Shown: positions 26,301 to 40,870 of the stretch, piece by piece
How the letters are laid out: every line of letters begins with the position of its first letter
How positions within the stretch are numbered: the stretch's first letter is position 1
Source of the DNA: Aphis gossypii
Taxonomy: Eukaryota; Arthropoda; Insecta; Hemiptera; Aphididae
Direction of reading: 5' to 3'
Length of the DNA stretch: 64,000 nt
Assembly: GCF_020184175.1 (NCBI RefSeq)
Contig: NC_065530.1
Span: 79,461,260 to 79,525,259 of the forward strand
The notes under the pieces: generated by a model
Told to the model about the DNA's origin: nothing
Databases searched by the model: none
The model's input: the letters and a program-made list of their open reading frames with translations, nothing else
Program-made: the position numbers and the translations under genes

Positions 26301-28006
26301 ATTACTGATCTATATTTTGTTCATTATATATATATTTCTATTAATTGTTTACAGCACGATTTTTATATTATAACTATTTTCTATCGATATAATTTACCGT
26401 TTTGTTTTAAACAGTGGCGAGCCATCATAGGAGACACTGATACAAGATCTACCGACTAAGGATATTCAATAAAAATTTGATATTATTACAAAACATTTTT
26501 TTTTTTTTACAAATTTGAATGTAATAATATATATTATAAATTATGTATAAATAAATATTATATCAAAATATTTTTTTTAGCTATAGTATTCTTAAAATAG
26601 ATAAGTTTCGACTGTTTTGACCTACGTTCGCAAGCTAGTGATGCCCGGTGAGATGGTTCAATATAGTAAACATCCTAATACAGTATACAAATAAATATGA
26701 AACGATGATGAATTTGTCTCGTTCTGTCGGAAACAGTCTGCAGGGAGGATTGGAAAATGAGTGGTGAGTGGGTGAGGAGTAGGGATCCTTTATACAATAA
26801 GACATTTTTCGCAGTTCGTATATAATATTCAAGAATTATAAAATAACTATTTATAGTCAATGATAATATCGTTTTATTTTTATCAATAATTGTAATAATT
26901 ATGTTCGTTATTAACACAGTTATCAATTATTTTTAATTTACGGCTTGTTTATTTTTGACATGATATTGTTTAAATACTACTACTTATCAATAATATCGTC
27001 TCTATGCCTGATTTTTATCCATCCAACTTAGAGGCGCATGGCTCTTGCTTTAAAATATAAGTATCAAAAACTATTACATAACAATCTACCTAAAAATTAT
27101 AAATCTTTTTATCTCTAAATGTTATATTAATTTGGACAATTTAATCCCATATTTTACATAAACATAATTAAACCAATATTAAAACTACGAAAAGTCGTAT
27201 TATTTCATTTTTGATACGGACGATTATGCCATGTAGTCTACACTCCTCTGCATATAATATAAAAATATACAATAATATAGAATTCAAATTGTTATTTATA
27301 GTCAAATATATGATGAACAAATCGAACAATAACTATTATTTATTTACTGTTAATACAAAATCAAATAGTTAACATATTTGTTTGTTTGTTTTTTTTTATT
27401 ATTAAAGAATATTATTTACAATTTGTAAACACTTTTTACGTTATACTAAAAGTATTTAAAAACAATTATTGTCTTATCAGATTGACACTTCACTGTAATA
27501 AAATGTAATAAAATAAAATCAATAACGTAAAATTCAACTTACAATCAAATTAATGTATCCTTCAACTATTATTACCAACATAATTTATATATCAGGTAAT
27601 GAGTATTTTAAATTGTTTGTGCGCATAAAAGCTGTACATTTTTATATATAATTGTTGTAATTTTTAATATTTTAGTTAGGTTTACCATGAACAATATATA
27701 ATAGTATTTCGTAGATTTTAATCGACAGATTAAATTATATACTACACGGTCTACGATTATAATTGATATTTTGTCCTGTACAATGTATTATGCTCATAAA
27801 ATTATGTGTTTATGTGCACAGCTACAAGTTTGCATTACATATTATTATATTTTTATTTTTATTTTAGATTATAAAATTTAAAAATAAAAATGTAATTATA
27901 CACAGAGTTTACTTCACTACAAAAATAAAAATAAATAAATATTTTTGACCTGATGAAAAATATAGTATATAATATTTATAACGAATTAACTGAGAGACTT
28001 TCTTAC

Positions 28007-28085
28007 CTGTAATGACGATAGTAATGGCGCAGACGACCAACAGCATATCGGAACACTGGCGACAGAATCCGTGCCTCAGAACCAT
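28007..28085 (-). CDS. candidate first coding exon with hydrophobic N-terminus, unrecognised
   Basis: On the minus strand an ATG at 28085 lies in good context (CACCACCATGG). It encodes MVLRHGFCRQCSD and then a hydrophobic run MLLVVCAITIVIT, and is cut after one base of the next codon by a good donor: ACAG then GTAAGAAAG, donor GT at 28006-28005. Codons are far more C+G-rich than the surroundings. The layout, a short basic/Cys N-terminus followed by about 13 hydrophobic residues, fits a signal anchor or signal peptide of a secreted or membrane protein. An in-frame TGA lies about 65 bases upstream. No next exon is recognisable, so the downstream intron must be long. I cannot name the family. 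The plus frame over the same bases (28012-28248) is its shadow. Confidence 0.5.
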
Positions 28086-28271
28086 GGTGGTGATTGCTAT
28101 GTTTATAAACCGTCGTTCAATTGAATCCGAATATCAACAAATAAATTGCGAATCGTTAATGTCGTTGTTTAATTATTTTCCCGTTTATAATCGCGTAAGG
28201 TTCAAAATTCAAACTACGGTGTGGGTGCCATTATTCTTCATGAAATAATAACACGACGTGTAAATAACTGA
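28086..28271 (-). promoter_or_regulatory. candidate 5'UTR and initiator of the 28.0 kb exon
   Basis: Upstream of the minus-strand ATG the sequence stays moderately GC-rich for about 150 bases. An arthropod-style initiator word TCAGT occurs at 28271-28267. A ten-codon upstream ORF (MKNNGTHTVV, 28241-28209) would precede the main start. No TATA box is placed convincingly. This is consistent with a short leader on the same exon but rests on motif matches only. Confidence 0.25.
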
Positions 28272-31200
28272 AATATCTGTGGAAAAAACAAATAAAAATA
28301 ATTACTAAGTAGGTAACAAAAGTTTATTGATATTTTCTACCAAGGTTTATGTAACATGTAGTAGGAGATACAAAATGTACAGTTTATTTTAATGAATAAA
28401 ATGCATAAAATAAGAAACTTGGATTCTTTAGCTATAATTCATGTTAAAACCTCAAGTTAATACCTAGTAAAAATAATAATCTTTTAAGTACCTATTAAAA
28501 ACAATTATTATACAGAGATATTAATTGTTGAAATCCAGCGCACCTGGTTTTGATGTTTTTGTTTGTTAAAAAATCTTAAAAACTGATATCATGATTTCGA
28601 TTATTTGCAAATCGAAAATCGCCACCGTTTTTCTCCAACTCTGCATTTAATTTCGTAAAACTCTAATTGGTGTAACGTAATTTTTTCTACTTCAATTTTA
28701 TTTACGGTAATTTAATGAGAAAGATAACATACTTATGAAGTCCATCGTCAGTTATACCATTTATAGGTACAACTAAAATGTATTTATTTTATCAACTATA
28801 GCCTATAGTTATCGTAAATATAACTCACCCAGCTAATCTAAATTCCTCCTATGTTCATAACTCATAAGTGAAACTTGGAAATAAAAATAGAGTATACATA
28901 ATGGAGGGAGTGGTGGTGCAAAGCCCCTTCAAGTCCTTAAAACATAAATAATATTTGAGCAGTTAAAAAAAATCCTTTACAATACCTATAACCTGCATTC
29001 AACGATACTAAAATAACCACAATACTACGTAATATCGTCTCTAAAATCGAGACATATACGACTACTACAATAATGAATGAAGTAAGTATAAATATATATT
29101 ATAATATATATATGATATAAAATTGTGTTAAGTTTTTATAAACAAGCGACATAAATTAATATTATTGTTCAATGTTCATACTACATGAAATTAAATATTT
29201 AATTATGTAATATAAACACGGTAATCGTAGGTATATTTCAAGTGGAAATTATCTGTGGAGATAATAATGGTTAACTATTAAGTGCTTTCAGAAAGTTATA
29301 CAGGTAGGTGCAAGTGCACTCGAATGCATCTCATACAATTATGTCACTGCTTATTAATGCAGATTTCTCATGCGTACCGTTTTCATTCCGTTATAGCATT
29401 CATTTAAATGAATACATTGATTTGTGATCCTCATGGGAATTAACACTTTTCAAGGCACAAAAGAGTGTAATATAATAAACACCGGTAGTTTTGACATAAC
29501 ATTATGTGTATCTATATATAAAAGCTTCTTTTCTGTCATATAAATATATGTGTAGAATGTAATGACAAAGTTCTTCGAGTCACTTTACGCATAGTGTCTT
29601 ATGAAAGGTACGAGGCGCAACAAAATCATTAGAGTGGCACATTCGAAATTTTATGATTATGGACTTACGGTAGAGATATTGAATTGAACAACAACTCTTA
29701 ACTTGTCAAAATATTTTAAATAATAATAAAATGTTGATTGCTATTAAATGATTATTTTAGACACAGTGTTAACGTTTTCGTTGAAGAATTTAATTAATTT
29801 TTAATAATTTTGTGATGAATTTATAATTTTTAATTCTCAACTTAGTCATACATATATATGTATTGCTTTTACAATGATATAATATATTTATTATTTTTTG
29901 ATTTTTGTGTTTGAAGACACTTTAAAAAAGAAAAAAATGATTTCATTAACTTTGGTACAGGTTTCTTATGACGAATCGGATCTATATTATGTCTAACCAG
30001 AGAACACACTAATTATAATCATATCCACGTAACACACTGCCATTGACACCAATTCCTAACTTCTAAAATTGCAGTGTTGAATGAGGATGTACAGAAACCT
30101 GTTTTCGTCTGTACTGTACATGACGTGTGTCCAAATGTCAGGACAGAAAATCGTTATTACTTATTAGTTACTAATTTTGGAAGGAAAAATTTTGTTTTTT
30201 TTTTCACAAAAATTCATGAAAATAAAATACAACGCTGTTATTTTTTTTTTTTTAGAAAAATGCAATAACAAAAATATTAAAGACAAAAAAAGTTGTGAAA
30301 ACTAATATCAATGCAAAACCTATATAATAACATAATTTTACTCAAAGCCTAACATGTATGATATAATCAATCCTAAATGTCCTAATCAAAAATAATTCTT
30401 ACGTAATTCGTTAGTTCTAACATTTATCATAAGTCCATCTTATGGCCAAATTACACTTAAATATCGAGTGCGGGGTAACCATTATAATATCTAATATATT
30501 CATATTAAATATTTATGACTATACATTATATGACCTGTATCACTACACCAGACATCTATTATATTTTATAATTTTATATTTACGATAAGTCTCGTACGTG
30601 TGTAATCCTTAACAAAGTTTGAACAAATAATAAACAATTATTGGTAATGTATTTTACTAATATTGGTAAAAACTCAAATTCCGAACGGGATTACAACTAT
30701 ATTTTATGATGAATATTTTAACGACAAATGCGAGTGTGTAAGTTTAAACCAGTCGAGAATGATAATAACTATTTTACTAGACAAAATTTCAGTATAACTA
30801 TGTGGATCGCTGAATATGATACGTAATGTGCTCTGCAAAATACAGGGAATTAGTGTGAGTGTGTGTGTGTGTGTGTATAATGTATATACATATTTAATAT
30901 TTATATAAATAAACACACGCATTAAGCAATATTATATGGAAACGGTAGGTTACATTGGAGGATACAAACAATGCGAATCGTTCGACCATAGAATATGGCG
31001 TGAGTAACGGTAGTTATATTGTTCCACAAACGGATTTCACCCTTCTTTTTGCTATTCTTCCCCTGTTGCCGCATCCCCTGTCTCACGTTGACCCTTAGGC
31101 AGGTAAATAGTGAGTCATATTATAATTCATGGCTAAATGTTCCACACTATTTACCGGGTAATTACCACGTTTTATTGGGCGTACGGTGAATAACGATTCT

Positions 31201-34200
31201 ATGACAATTCAATGGTAATTATACGACCATTTACATTATGTCACGTATACGGTACACAATGCCGTATACCATGTGTACACTAGACCATGTATTGGTTCCC
31301 TCCATTACCCCGCACATTATAAAAACTGTTTTAACGTAAACCAATTTAATAATAAATGAGTATATTATAATTATTAATTTCTATTTATTTATTTTATTAA
31401 ATATTATCGTATTAGCAGTGAACATTGCACTTATCCAACTGATAATAATATTCCCTTCGCCGACTTTTGTTGAAAATAGATTTAGATTTAGTATGATTTT
31501 TTAATCTTATTATAATTTTATAGCTTAAAATAAATTATTATAGTAGTTTAAATTAAATAAAAAAATAATAAAAGAAATAGGAAACCAGTCTTCGCAATAA
31601 ATTAAATTAAAAAGAAGATGAATGCAGGGAGGTAGGTTTTTTTATTATTATTAAAAGTATTACAATCTATGTACCTAAAAAAATAGCATAAAAAGCAAAT
31701 TTGAGAATTAACGAAAGAATACGAATAAAAAATTAAACACTTGAGAGAAAAACCATTCAAAACATCACTTTCATTTGATTTTTAATTAATTTGATCTTTT
31801 ATTTTTATTGTGCAGAATGCGTTTCAGTAATTACTGCGATGTAAATTTTTATCTCGTTAAATAAATAATGAGGTTCATTTTTCTCTGAGTTATCTATTTG
31901 TGTCCAATAAAAAATATTGACAAAATGCAATACTTGGTATTTCGGGTGGTTGACATTTTTAAACTTAAATTTGTCAATAACAATTGTCAAAAGTTAGTTA
32001 AATCAATTGATATTTTTTAGAGTTTTTTAATTTGTTTAAGAAAGAAGTTTATTGAACTTTTTTCATTTCAATACATATTTTAGATATCACTTGTATTAAT
32101 TATGTCGTGAATGTTTGCAGGTGCTAGATTTTAAAACATGAATAAATTTGTCGATCAGAAATATCGTTATTTAAATTTGAAGTGCTTTCAAAAACTTAAT
32201 TGTACTTACATAACACCGTAATTTAAATTGTCTTGTTACTATGATATATTACTATGAAGTATGAACAGATTTTTAGTATTTTTTTCAAAAACCATGGTAA
32301 GTTAAAATTTGGTTATCATTGTATAAAGCATATTTGGCATAATGCGGTTAAGCGCGAGTTATATATTTATGGTTTTTGACGCTTCAAAGTTTAAACAAAT
32401 CTTAAATTATCATTTGAGTAAGAGCTAAATAAAATTATTTAAATTATAAACATTGTAGGTATTAACTTTTAGGTAGGTTATTAGGTTATATATTATTATA
32501 CCTCTTAATTTAGGTGATTTGTCTATTTATTTCATAAAACATAGTTATTTTATTTCAAGAATGTCTTTGTTATTTCACAAAGATAAAAGTCAACAAACAA
32601 TATAGATGAGGTATTTTTGAGATATTATTTCCAACGTTTTTAATATTTCTCACTTCAGACTTGGTTAGTAAGTTTATTTTTTATGAATTCGGTTGTTTTG
32701 GTGAGCTATACGTTTATGATAACTATACTACTTACTAGTTATTGTTATTTTATTATTATTATTATGATTTAATAATATATATTTATAAAGAAGTAAATTT
32801 TTTATTTATTAAAAAATTTGATATTAGATCTATATGAGTAGATGAAAATGTAATTTTTGTATATCAAAATAACTTGTATAATGTGAATTTAGTAGGTGAT
32901 TCGACTATTTATTTAATTTTTTTTTTTGTAGGCAAGATAATTTTGAGACAAATATACAAAACGATTTAGTGTAATTTTTTCATACAATTTTTATTTTTGA
33001 TATTATTATTATTATTTGTATATGTAAAGCGTCCTTGTTCTTATTGCTATAAAAAATATTGTCTATATTAAAGTTACTTTAAAAACTTTTAAAACCTGAT
33101 TGATTTTAGAATGAAGATTTGGTTGATAATTTTAATTATCCCCAAAGAAATTGAGATCATTGTTGAGAAAAAGACTAAACATTTTTGATAAATTCTAAGA
33201 AATAAGGAAAAGTAAAGAATATAGACGCAAACCTATCAAGTCATATCAAGTGCAGAACAACAACTGACGAGATGGTGAGATGAATCTTAAATAAATTTAA
33301 ATTTTTTCATATTATAATAGGTTTTTTGTAGTTGAAAGTTTTAAATATTGCCTTAACATTTAAAACTTTGTTATTTATAGGATTATGTAAAATACATAAT
33401 ATTTTCTTAAGGGTATATTAAATATATGTATAGTAACAAAACGTTGTTCTAAAGTTATAATATGTCTAGTTTTAAGATTGCTTCAATCGTTAAAAAAAAA
33501 ACCCAAATAATTTAAAATAGGTACACACAACTGTTTATAAGCCATAAATACATTTAATTTTTAAATTTAAAAACACTTATTTTATACCTATAGTATTACA
33601 GATATTATGTACTATACAAAGATATGATAACATTTATCATAGATCTTATACTAATTGATTTAATATGATTGTAGTTCCAACAGCTTAACTTGGATACGCT
33701 GATCAAAGTATAATACATAGGTACATGATTGCACATACGCAAAAGAATTACGGGATTGTGCAATAATTCAAAATTTTACCACGCACGTTATCACCTTATT
33801 TTAGTATTTTTCTGTTTCTAATAAATCCTTCCATTATTTTCTTAATAGAATAATAATACACATAATATAATAATATACTATCGTACATTATACTATAATC
33901 ATTATATCATAGATCTATTAAATTAATTCTATTTTAGATACATGCATTATATTATTATAGTTGTTAAGTGTGTATACTGACAATTATTAACAATGAGATT
34001 GGTTAAAGAAATTGCATGACTGCTTATCTCTCCTAATGTTTCATCAATTACACAGTATAGAGAAGATCTTTTCTCAATATTTTGGTCTAAAAGTATATGA
34101 TATAAGACCTATAGTACCACATTCTATATGTTCTTATGAGAGGAAGGGGTAGATTTTATATACCTGATGGAAAATCACTGCAACCCACACCAATATAATA

Positions 34201-36340
34201 ATTAGGAATAATTCCTATTATTCACCCTACCTAGTGACACTGAATTAAAAAAAAAAGTGGTTACCACTTTCCTGTACAATTTACAATAGGTATCAAGTGA
34301 GTCATTGTAATATATGTGATAAATTTGAATTCAATGAATAAATATTATTATTGTCTACGAAAAACTATCCTGATTAAAGCGATCTATTAGGCTTTATTAA
34401 TTGTACACTAAGTAATAAGTATATTTTATATGTTTTATATATTGTTAGTTATTTATTTTAATATTAATATTACAGTAGGTAGGTTAATTAAATTTTTTCC
34501 ATAAATGTTGCATTGATTATATTATTAACATAATAATAATAAATATTTATTTTAAAATGTTTTATGATGTATAGCAAATGATAATATAGACATTCGGTGA
34601 AAGTTTCAAGTATTTTTTGTTATTTGTATATGAGTTAGGAAATAAATAAAGTTAGCAGAAAAGTTATTCCAATGAGAAGACAAGACCATAGATTTTAGAC
34701 GTAACAATCGATTTTTAATTTAGCTAATGTTTTTTCTTGTTGGTTATTCTGTGATTACAGCTTATAAACTATCAATATCTGAGCATATTTTTCGTTCTTT
34801 TATATTTAATACTAAAAATATATATATACATTTATGTTTGGCTATATAATAAATAATTATTATAACGAACCGGTTAAAGTGGTCTTTAAAATAAATAAAA
34901 TAATGCGATTTGTCGTAGAAACGGTCCTTAATTTTTGAAAAAAAAAAATAGTCAAATGCCCTTTTCCACTAAGTATGACATTTATTTTATTGCATTTAAA
35001 ATCCATTTCTGTCTGGAGTACTGCAGAACGAACGAAAGGTCATAAAAATTCGATGAGAAACCCTTGAAAAACTTTGTTCTTCATTTTTTTTTTTTTTTGT
35101 ACAGACCCCAAGAGACAACACACACGTATTATGTCCATTTGACACATTTGAATTTTTTCTTCTGTTTTTGTTGTTTTGTTCTTACTTGTAACATAGCAAA
35201 TGTGGTGTGAAAACAGATTTCCAGCATGAATACAAATATCACCATTATCGTTTCATTCGATAGTTAGCGTTATAGGAAAATTATTCACGTGTTCAACGGC
35301 AATATACATAATATACACTCGGGTATACGTTATTATTTTACTAGTCATTTCGTCCTGAACACAAATAATAATAGGGTTACTCGATATTCTTGATAAAAGA
35401 GAAAAAATACTTACATTTGACGTAAGTTGATGTACTTAGGTGAAAAACATTTTTTTACCCCTTTAATGAGTATACATTAAACCATAGGTTGTGCCAATAG
35501 AATATAAAAAATGATGTATATTTATTTGTATAATAATATGTATACTAGCCGCCCCGACTCGGTGTATTAGTTTGGCTTTTGGTATTTATGTATATTATTT
35601 TTAAGTGTGCAAAAAATAAATATTTAAATACATTTTTAAATCTTAATATTAACAAAAATACATATTTTTTTAATTTGTATGCAGTTGCATGAATTATTAA
35701 AAAAATTAAAACACTACCGTGGTCAAACGGATTTCAATCACTTTCTGTCTTGGATTTTGTTTGTATTCCAACGTGTTAATGTAGTTAATGTTAGTTTACC
35801 TACATGATCACTGTATCTCTGTGGTATGAAAAATGATACCGTAGATCTTGTTATTGATGACCTATAATTATATAAACTAATATGAATTAATTAAAAATTA
35901 AATCTATTTTCTATCGGATCAAATTGTGAATCTAAACCTTTCTCGAATAAACTTAATCACGCACACAACATTTCATAAAAATCTCTCCAACCGTTTAGGA
36001 AGAGTTTGAACACACATACAGAATAAATATAATATATATATGTATTATGTATATATATAAAGATATAAATCATATACAAATAAATATAACAGTAAAGAAA
36101 TATCTAAAAATGAATTATTTATCTATATAAAGCTCATACAAGCTTTTTGTTTGACAATTGGTTTATTAATGAAAAAAAAAGTAAGTAGGCACGCGCGAAT
36201 GTGAAACTCTGACTGTGTTGAAACGATGGTTAAATAATAATTTAAAATAACATGAATATTTAAAGAGAAAAAAAAACAAATATGAATATTCTCATTTATA
36301 GTATAAAGTTATTACTTGGGAACTACTTATGAATTTCCAA
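28272..36340. other. AT-rich gene-free stretch with weak islands
   Basis: No supported gene. A modest GC-richer patch spans about 30.95-31.3 kb (pyrimidine-rich, with CTGTTGCCGCATCCCC). A protein-like open stretch follows an acceptor-like AG at 30074. GT microsatellite lies at 30859-30876, and two imperfect copies of a 22-base word lie at 32511 and 32893. Everything else is AT-rich DNA. It may be upstream intergenic sequence or intron. Confidence 0.5.
30859..30876. repeat. (GT)9 microsatellite
   Basis: Nine uninterrupted GT units on the plus strand, preceded by a further GTGTGA. Confidence 0.9.
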
Positions 36341-39300
36341 CTTAAATTTTACAAGTCGATTCGTAAAATCGTAAGTCCTCGTCCATCGTCATAATGTCTC
36401 TGTACAAATAGGAGCACTATTTTTTTTATACATATAATTTCCGTAACTTATTTAATGAGAATAAATCATTTCGAAGAAAAAAACACCTTGTTATGTATGG
36501 TCGTAAAATAAAACGCGTAGAGCAGCCGCTGGTCTTATACAAGCGCACACGCGTACACCCGACGACACAGGATACGGATTGATGGTGCTCGTAAAATCGC
36601 CTTCTATTTTCCCGTTTCGCGAGATTTGATAAAGGCAAGCAAAAACAACTCGAGCAATGGGTATAGGCTAAGAATTGGAAGGAAAATCATAAATAAATAA
36701 TGAGCAAACGCGTAATAGAAATACTATAATATATTGACGACAACGTGTGTTATTTTTGTATGCGGGGTGGGTATACCGTCCAATTGTGCGCACCAACATT
36801 TCTTTTTTACTGCCGTTTAAATATTTAATTTCGATAGGATGATACTCGATACATAAAATAGCAAAAACGATGGACTAATTAATTACATTTTTTATTTTTA
36901 TTTTTTTTTTTTTTTTTGTGATAGGTCGACAATTGACGTATTATATTATTAATATTGCAATTTTATGAAAATTCAACGATTTTTTAGAATTTAATTTACA
37001 ATTATTAGTCTTGTAGTCTTGACGATATTATTATTTATAATATAAGAAATAGAAATCATATTTTCATAAAACGTTATACAAAAATTAATGCGATACTTAT
37101 AGATATTTTTAGTTTTGTTTTATTTTTATATAACGCTGAAAAGTATAGTAACGTTGACGTTATAGTCCGTAAAACTGTTACATACTGAAACCATTTATTT
37201 CCAATTGGGATTTTATAGTATTCTACACATTGTCATTCTATGGTCTTGACAATACCGAGTATAATATTAAGGTAGGGACCTTCACGATGAACAGCAACTA
37301 CCTAGTCTACCCACCATATCGCGTTGATTTATAAACACACACTGCACGTTTTACACTCGCCGTAATATTATCTAGTTTGTACTCTGTACACACTACACAT
37401 ATTGCTGAAAATATGCCAAATTGTCTTACAATATATAATAATATAAAATAGGTTAATTTTGGATATTGTAAAACAACACCGAACTTGGTGCAAGTATACT
37501 ACCTACCTACTGTATAAACTCGAAACATTTAATCTCATATTACGTGCAAAGATATCGACAACTCAAAATCAAATTATTGAACACCACATCGTACTTATAT
37601 TATATTATTATGTGTACCCGGTACATAAACACAACTACAATATAAGTGTACACTATACAAACATATGACATATCACATGTAGTATTATATATATCGTATA
37701 CGATGGTAAAAAGGGTCCTAAACCTATAGAATTTTCATAAATAAAATATAATATATAAACATGTATGTCTTTGGACACGCCTAAATAAAATTGTGTTTGG
37801 ATTGCCATCAAACGCGCTTATATACGAACATACACGTATGAAAATATTACAACGCACAGCTACGGTTGTATTATTATTTCTGAATGCAAAGTCCCCCTCT
37901 TATTCTAAGTACCCTTCAGTACTCGTGTAATTCGTATAATTATTATTATCCACTAATGATGTTGGGGTTGCACCATTATTCGCGCGGTAGCGGTCATTGT
38001 ACTGCAACTGATCGAATGAAACAGGACGGACGACAGTTGGTTAACAATATTTTATTATGAAAATAAAATTAATAATTAAATGTCTTTTGACGACGGACGA
38101 AAACGTTACGATGAAAATAAATTATGTATGTGCAATGTGCATTGTGCACCGCCAACACCTAATACCAAAATAGTAAATATTATAAAATTCAAATTTATGT
38201 TCGGTTGAATAAGAAAAAAAAATAATATTATAATTAAATTATAATGTTTTTGAATACTGGGAACATGGTTTATTATAATGTATTGTATATAATTATATAA
38301 ATTACAACTTTAGGATTTTTTTGAGAATTAGAAACCAAATACTGTATTGTACTCCTACACTGTATAGTGTATAGACTATATATTATGTTGAATATATTTT
38401 CTTTAAAATTAATCTTGCTTTTCATGTCACATGAATCAATAAAAACAACACTATTATACATATAATACATCTTCTACTAATCCATTTGTCAAAACGTATA
38501 TAATAAAGACATACTAGTTTTCAAATACTCAAATAAATCGTAGTACATAATAAATAAAAACTAATGCAGTTATAATAAATAAATAATACTAATGGTAAAG
38601 TCGTTTTATATTGGTTTACAGTATTTTTAAATAAATTTAAAATTTAAAGTTAAATTAATTTTAAAATCACAAAACTATGAACAAAAAATTAAAATATTTT
38701 AGAATCTTAACCCAATTACAACAAAAACAATGATCTTAACATTTTTTATGCTATATATTTTATTTTTTGCTTATATATATATATATTATAGTATTATCAT
38801 ATTTATCTCTTGCCCTTTGTAATGAATTATGTACAACTAGCGAAATAGATCTTTCAGTACTTAAAAACCAACAAAATTTAGTATTTAATAGAACATAAAA
38901 CAAGTTACAATGTGTTTCATAGAATTTATTGTTTGTAAAATGCATAATATATTATAAGTGCTACAGTACATTAATGTAGAATATTGAACATATTACTGAT
39001 TCAATTTTTTTTTCGAATAAATCGATTTATAAAAAAAATAGTTTGCATTATCATATTGTTAACATTTGCATAAGTGGTTAATTCATAAAATAAAATGTGT
39101 TTACATTTTATTAATTTAGTCCATAAACATTTTCTTAAGATTATCAATGATTATATTTTATAGAATAATATTGATTTGAGCTAAAGTAATAGCTATAATT
39201 TCAAATCCATTTAGTATTCATGTTTAATAATGTTTGTATGCATAAAAAAATAAAATTTAGAAGAGTAATTGTGTTTTTCATCATCTAATTAATTATAAAT

Positions 39301-40550
39301 TATTTATTAATGAATTCCAATCATTAAAAGTTCGAAATGTGTATATTTTCTAAACATCGGTTAGTAAATCCTTTAAGTTATTCTGTTGCACAATTATATT
39401 ATGCTTCTTATATAACAATATATATTTTTTCTCAGTTTAATTCTAAAATCAAACATTTATAATAATGTTAACAATATGAGGATTATTGTTTATTAAAATA
39501 TACTAGTTTGAATAGTATGTTATTATAGGTACATCGTAAATGCACCTACTCATAGTAGTAATTATTTTTAAGGTTGGTTAATAACATACGTACACTGTTT
39601 ATTTTATGAATTTCATATAATATAATGATAATGCATGTAACACCTAAGTATACTCTTTATAAGTACCTATATATAGTTTTATTAAACAATCATAATATTT
39701 AGTCCAATTTAAATTTTCATATATTTATTTATTGTTATTATTATGTATTTGTTAAATTTCAATAATCCAAGATTAATTAGCTTGAAGATTATTTATATTA
39801 TACTGATACATTTTAAATTTATATTTAAATATTTTATACGTTTTAACTAGCATTGCAATAATAAGTATATAATTATAATGTCCTATTGGTGCACACACAT
39901 TTAACAATATTCTGTAATTTACAAGAAAATGAAATAATATTTAAATGTAAGTGTAAACCTTATAAGTTTTCACTTCTTGAGCTATAAAATAAATCAATTT
40001 TCAAAACTTTATTCACTATTTGAAACATTTAATTATTTTTGTAAAAATTATAAACATATACGATAGTTATTAAATAAAATTATTCATTGTAAGTGGTTAT
40101 TTTTCCTAGAATTTATTACAAAAATATTAAAATTAATAAATTGTAGCAATCTTAGTATTGACGATTTTATATTTTGGCTATATTTTTTGTATTGTAAACC
40201 TACCAGTTAATACTGAGCTTAATAGTTTAGATTATTTAGTGTTTATTTTGATTCGATGTTATATAATTTATATGGTATAGCCGTATAGGTAAGTAGTATT
40301 TAAGTCCATAGACTTTATACCATTATAACGTGAGAGTCATTTATGAAATACATAATCTTTTTAAAAGGCTGTATACTTTGATCAAACACTATGTTAAAAA
40401 CAAGATTTTTAAAATATAAAAACTGTTAGCAAAAATGAATGCTAAAAAAACCCCTTCCTTAAAAAAGAAAAAAATTGTATTCTTTGTTAAACATTTGTGG
40501 TTTGCTTTGTAGTATTTAAATTTTTCAAATGCGTTGTGGTTTTATTCTTA
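36341..40550. other. AT-rich stretch with weak GC-richer patches, no supported gene
   Basis: GC-richer patches occur at about 36.5-36.65 kb (ACACGCGTACACCCGACGAC) and 37.95-38.13 kb (CGCGCGGTAGCGGTC and GACGACGGACGA). The second has a TCAGT initiator-like word on the minus strand followed by a short ATG frame of 14 codons. Neither carries a defensible exon. A T17 run lies at 36901-36917. From 38.2 to 40.5 kb there is only AT-rich DNA. Confidence 0.45.
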
Positions 40551-40846
40551 CAAAAAGCGATGTAAATTATTATAGCCGGACACGCATCTCATAGGATTTT
40601 TAAAACCTACCCCCTTAATAGTTTACGCGGAAAGCCATCGACATTCAAAGAGCATTCTTCGTGAAAAGGATGGGGGAAGCGACCAGTTTATAGTGTGGCG
40701 ATCGTGTTAAAAAGTTTTTATACGACCGAATCGTTTGTATCGGTTAACTCGTAGAATAGAGTAAAAAACTCATTTGGAAGTTTTTATACGGATAAACTTT
40801 TATAAAGATTGTGTTTTTTCTTCTGATTTTTTAACATATGTATATT

Positions 40847-40870
40847 ATATATATATATATATATATATAT
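40847..40870. repeat. (AT)12 microsatellite
   Basis: Twelve AT units, with a second shorter AT tract near 41083-41093. They lie beside the CpG-rich island. Confidence 0.9.

Larger units (their letters stand above)
24271..27999. other. AT-rich stretch with one repeat fragment, otherwise gene-free
   Basis: The stretch contains a copy of the dispersed repeat end at about 26188 and a T8-G12 junction at 25993-26012. The open frames at 24885-25070, 26274-26459 and 26635-26926 are not supported as genes. Otherwise it is AT-rich DNA without visible structure. If the 28.0 kb exon is real, this would be intron of that gene. Confidence 0.5.

Noticed and set aside
28012..28248. 78-codon plus frame
   Set aside because: Shadow of the minus-strand exon, 5'UTR and donor, which have better coding and splice evidence.
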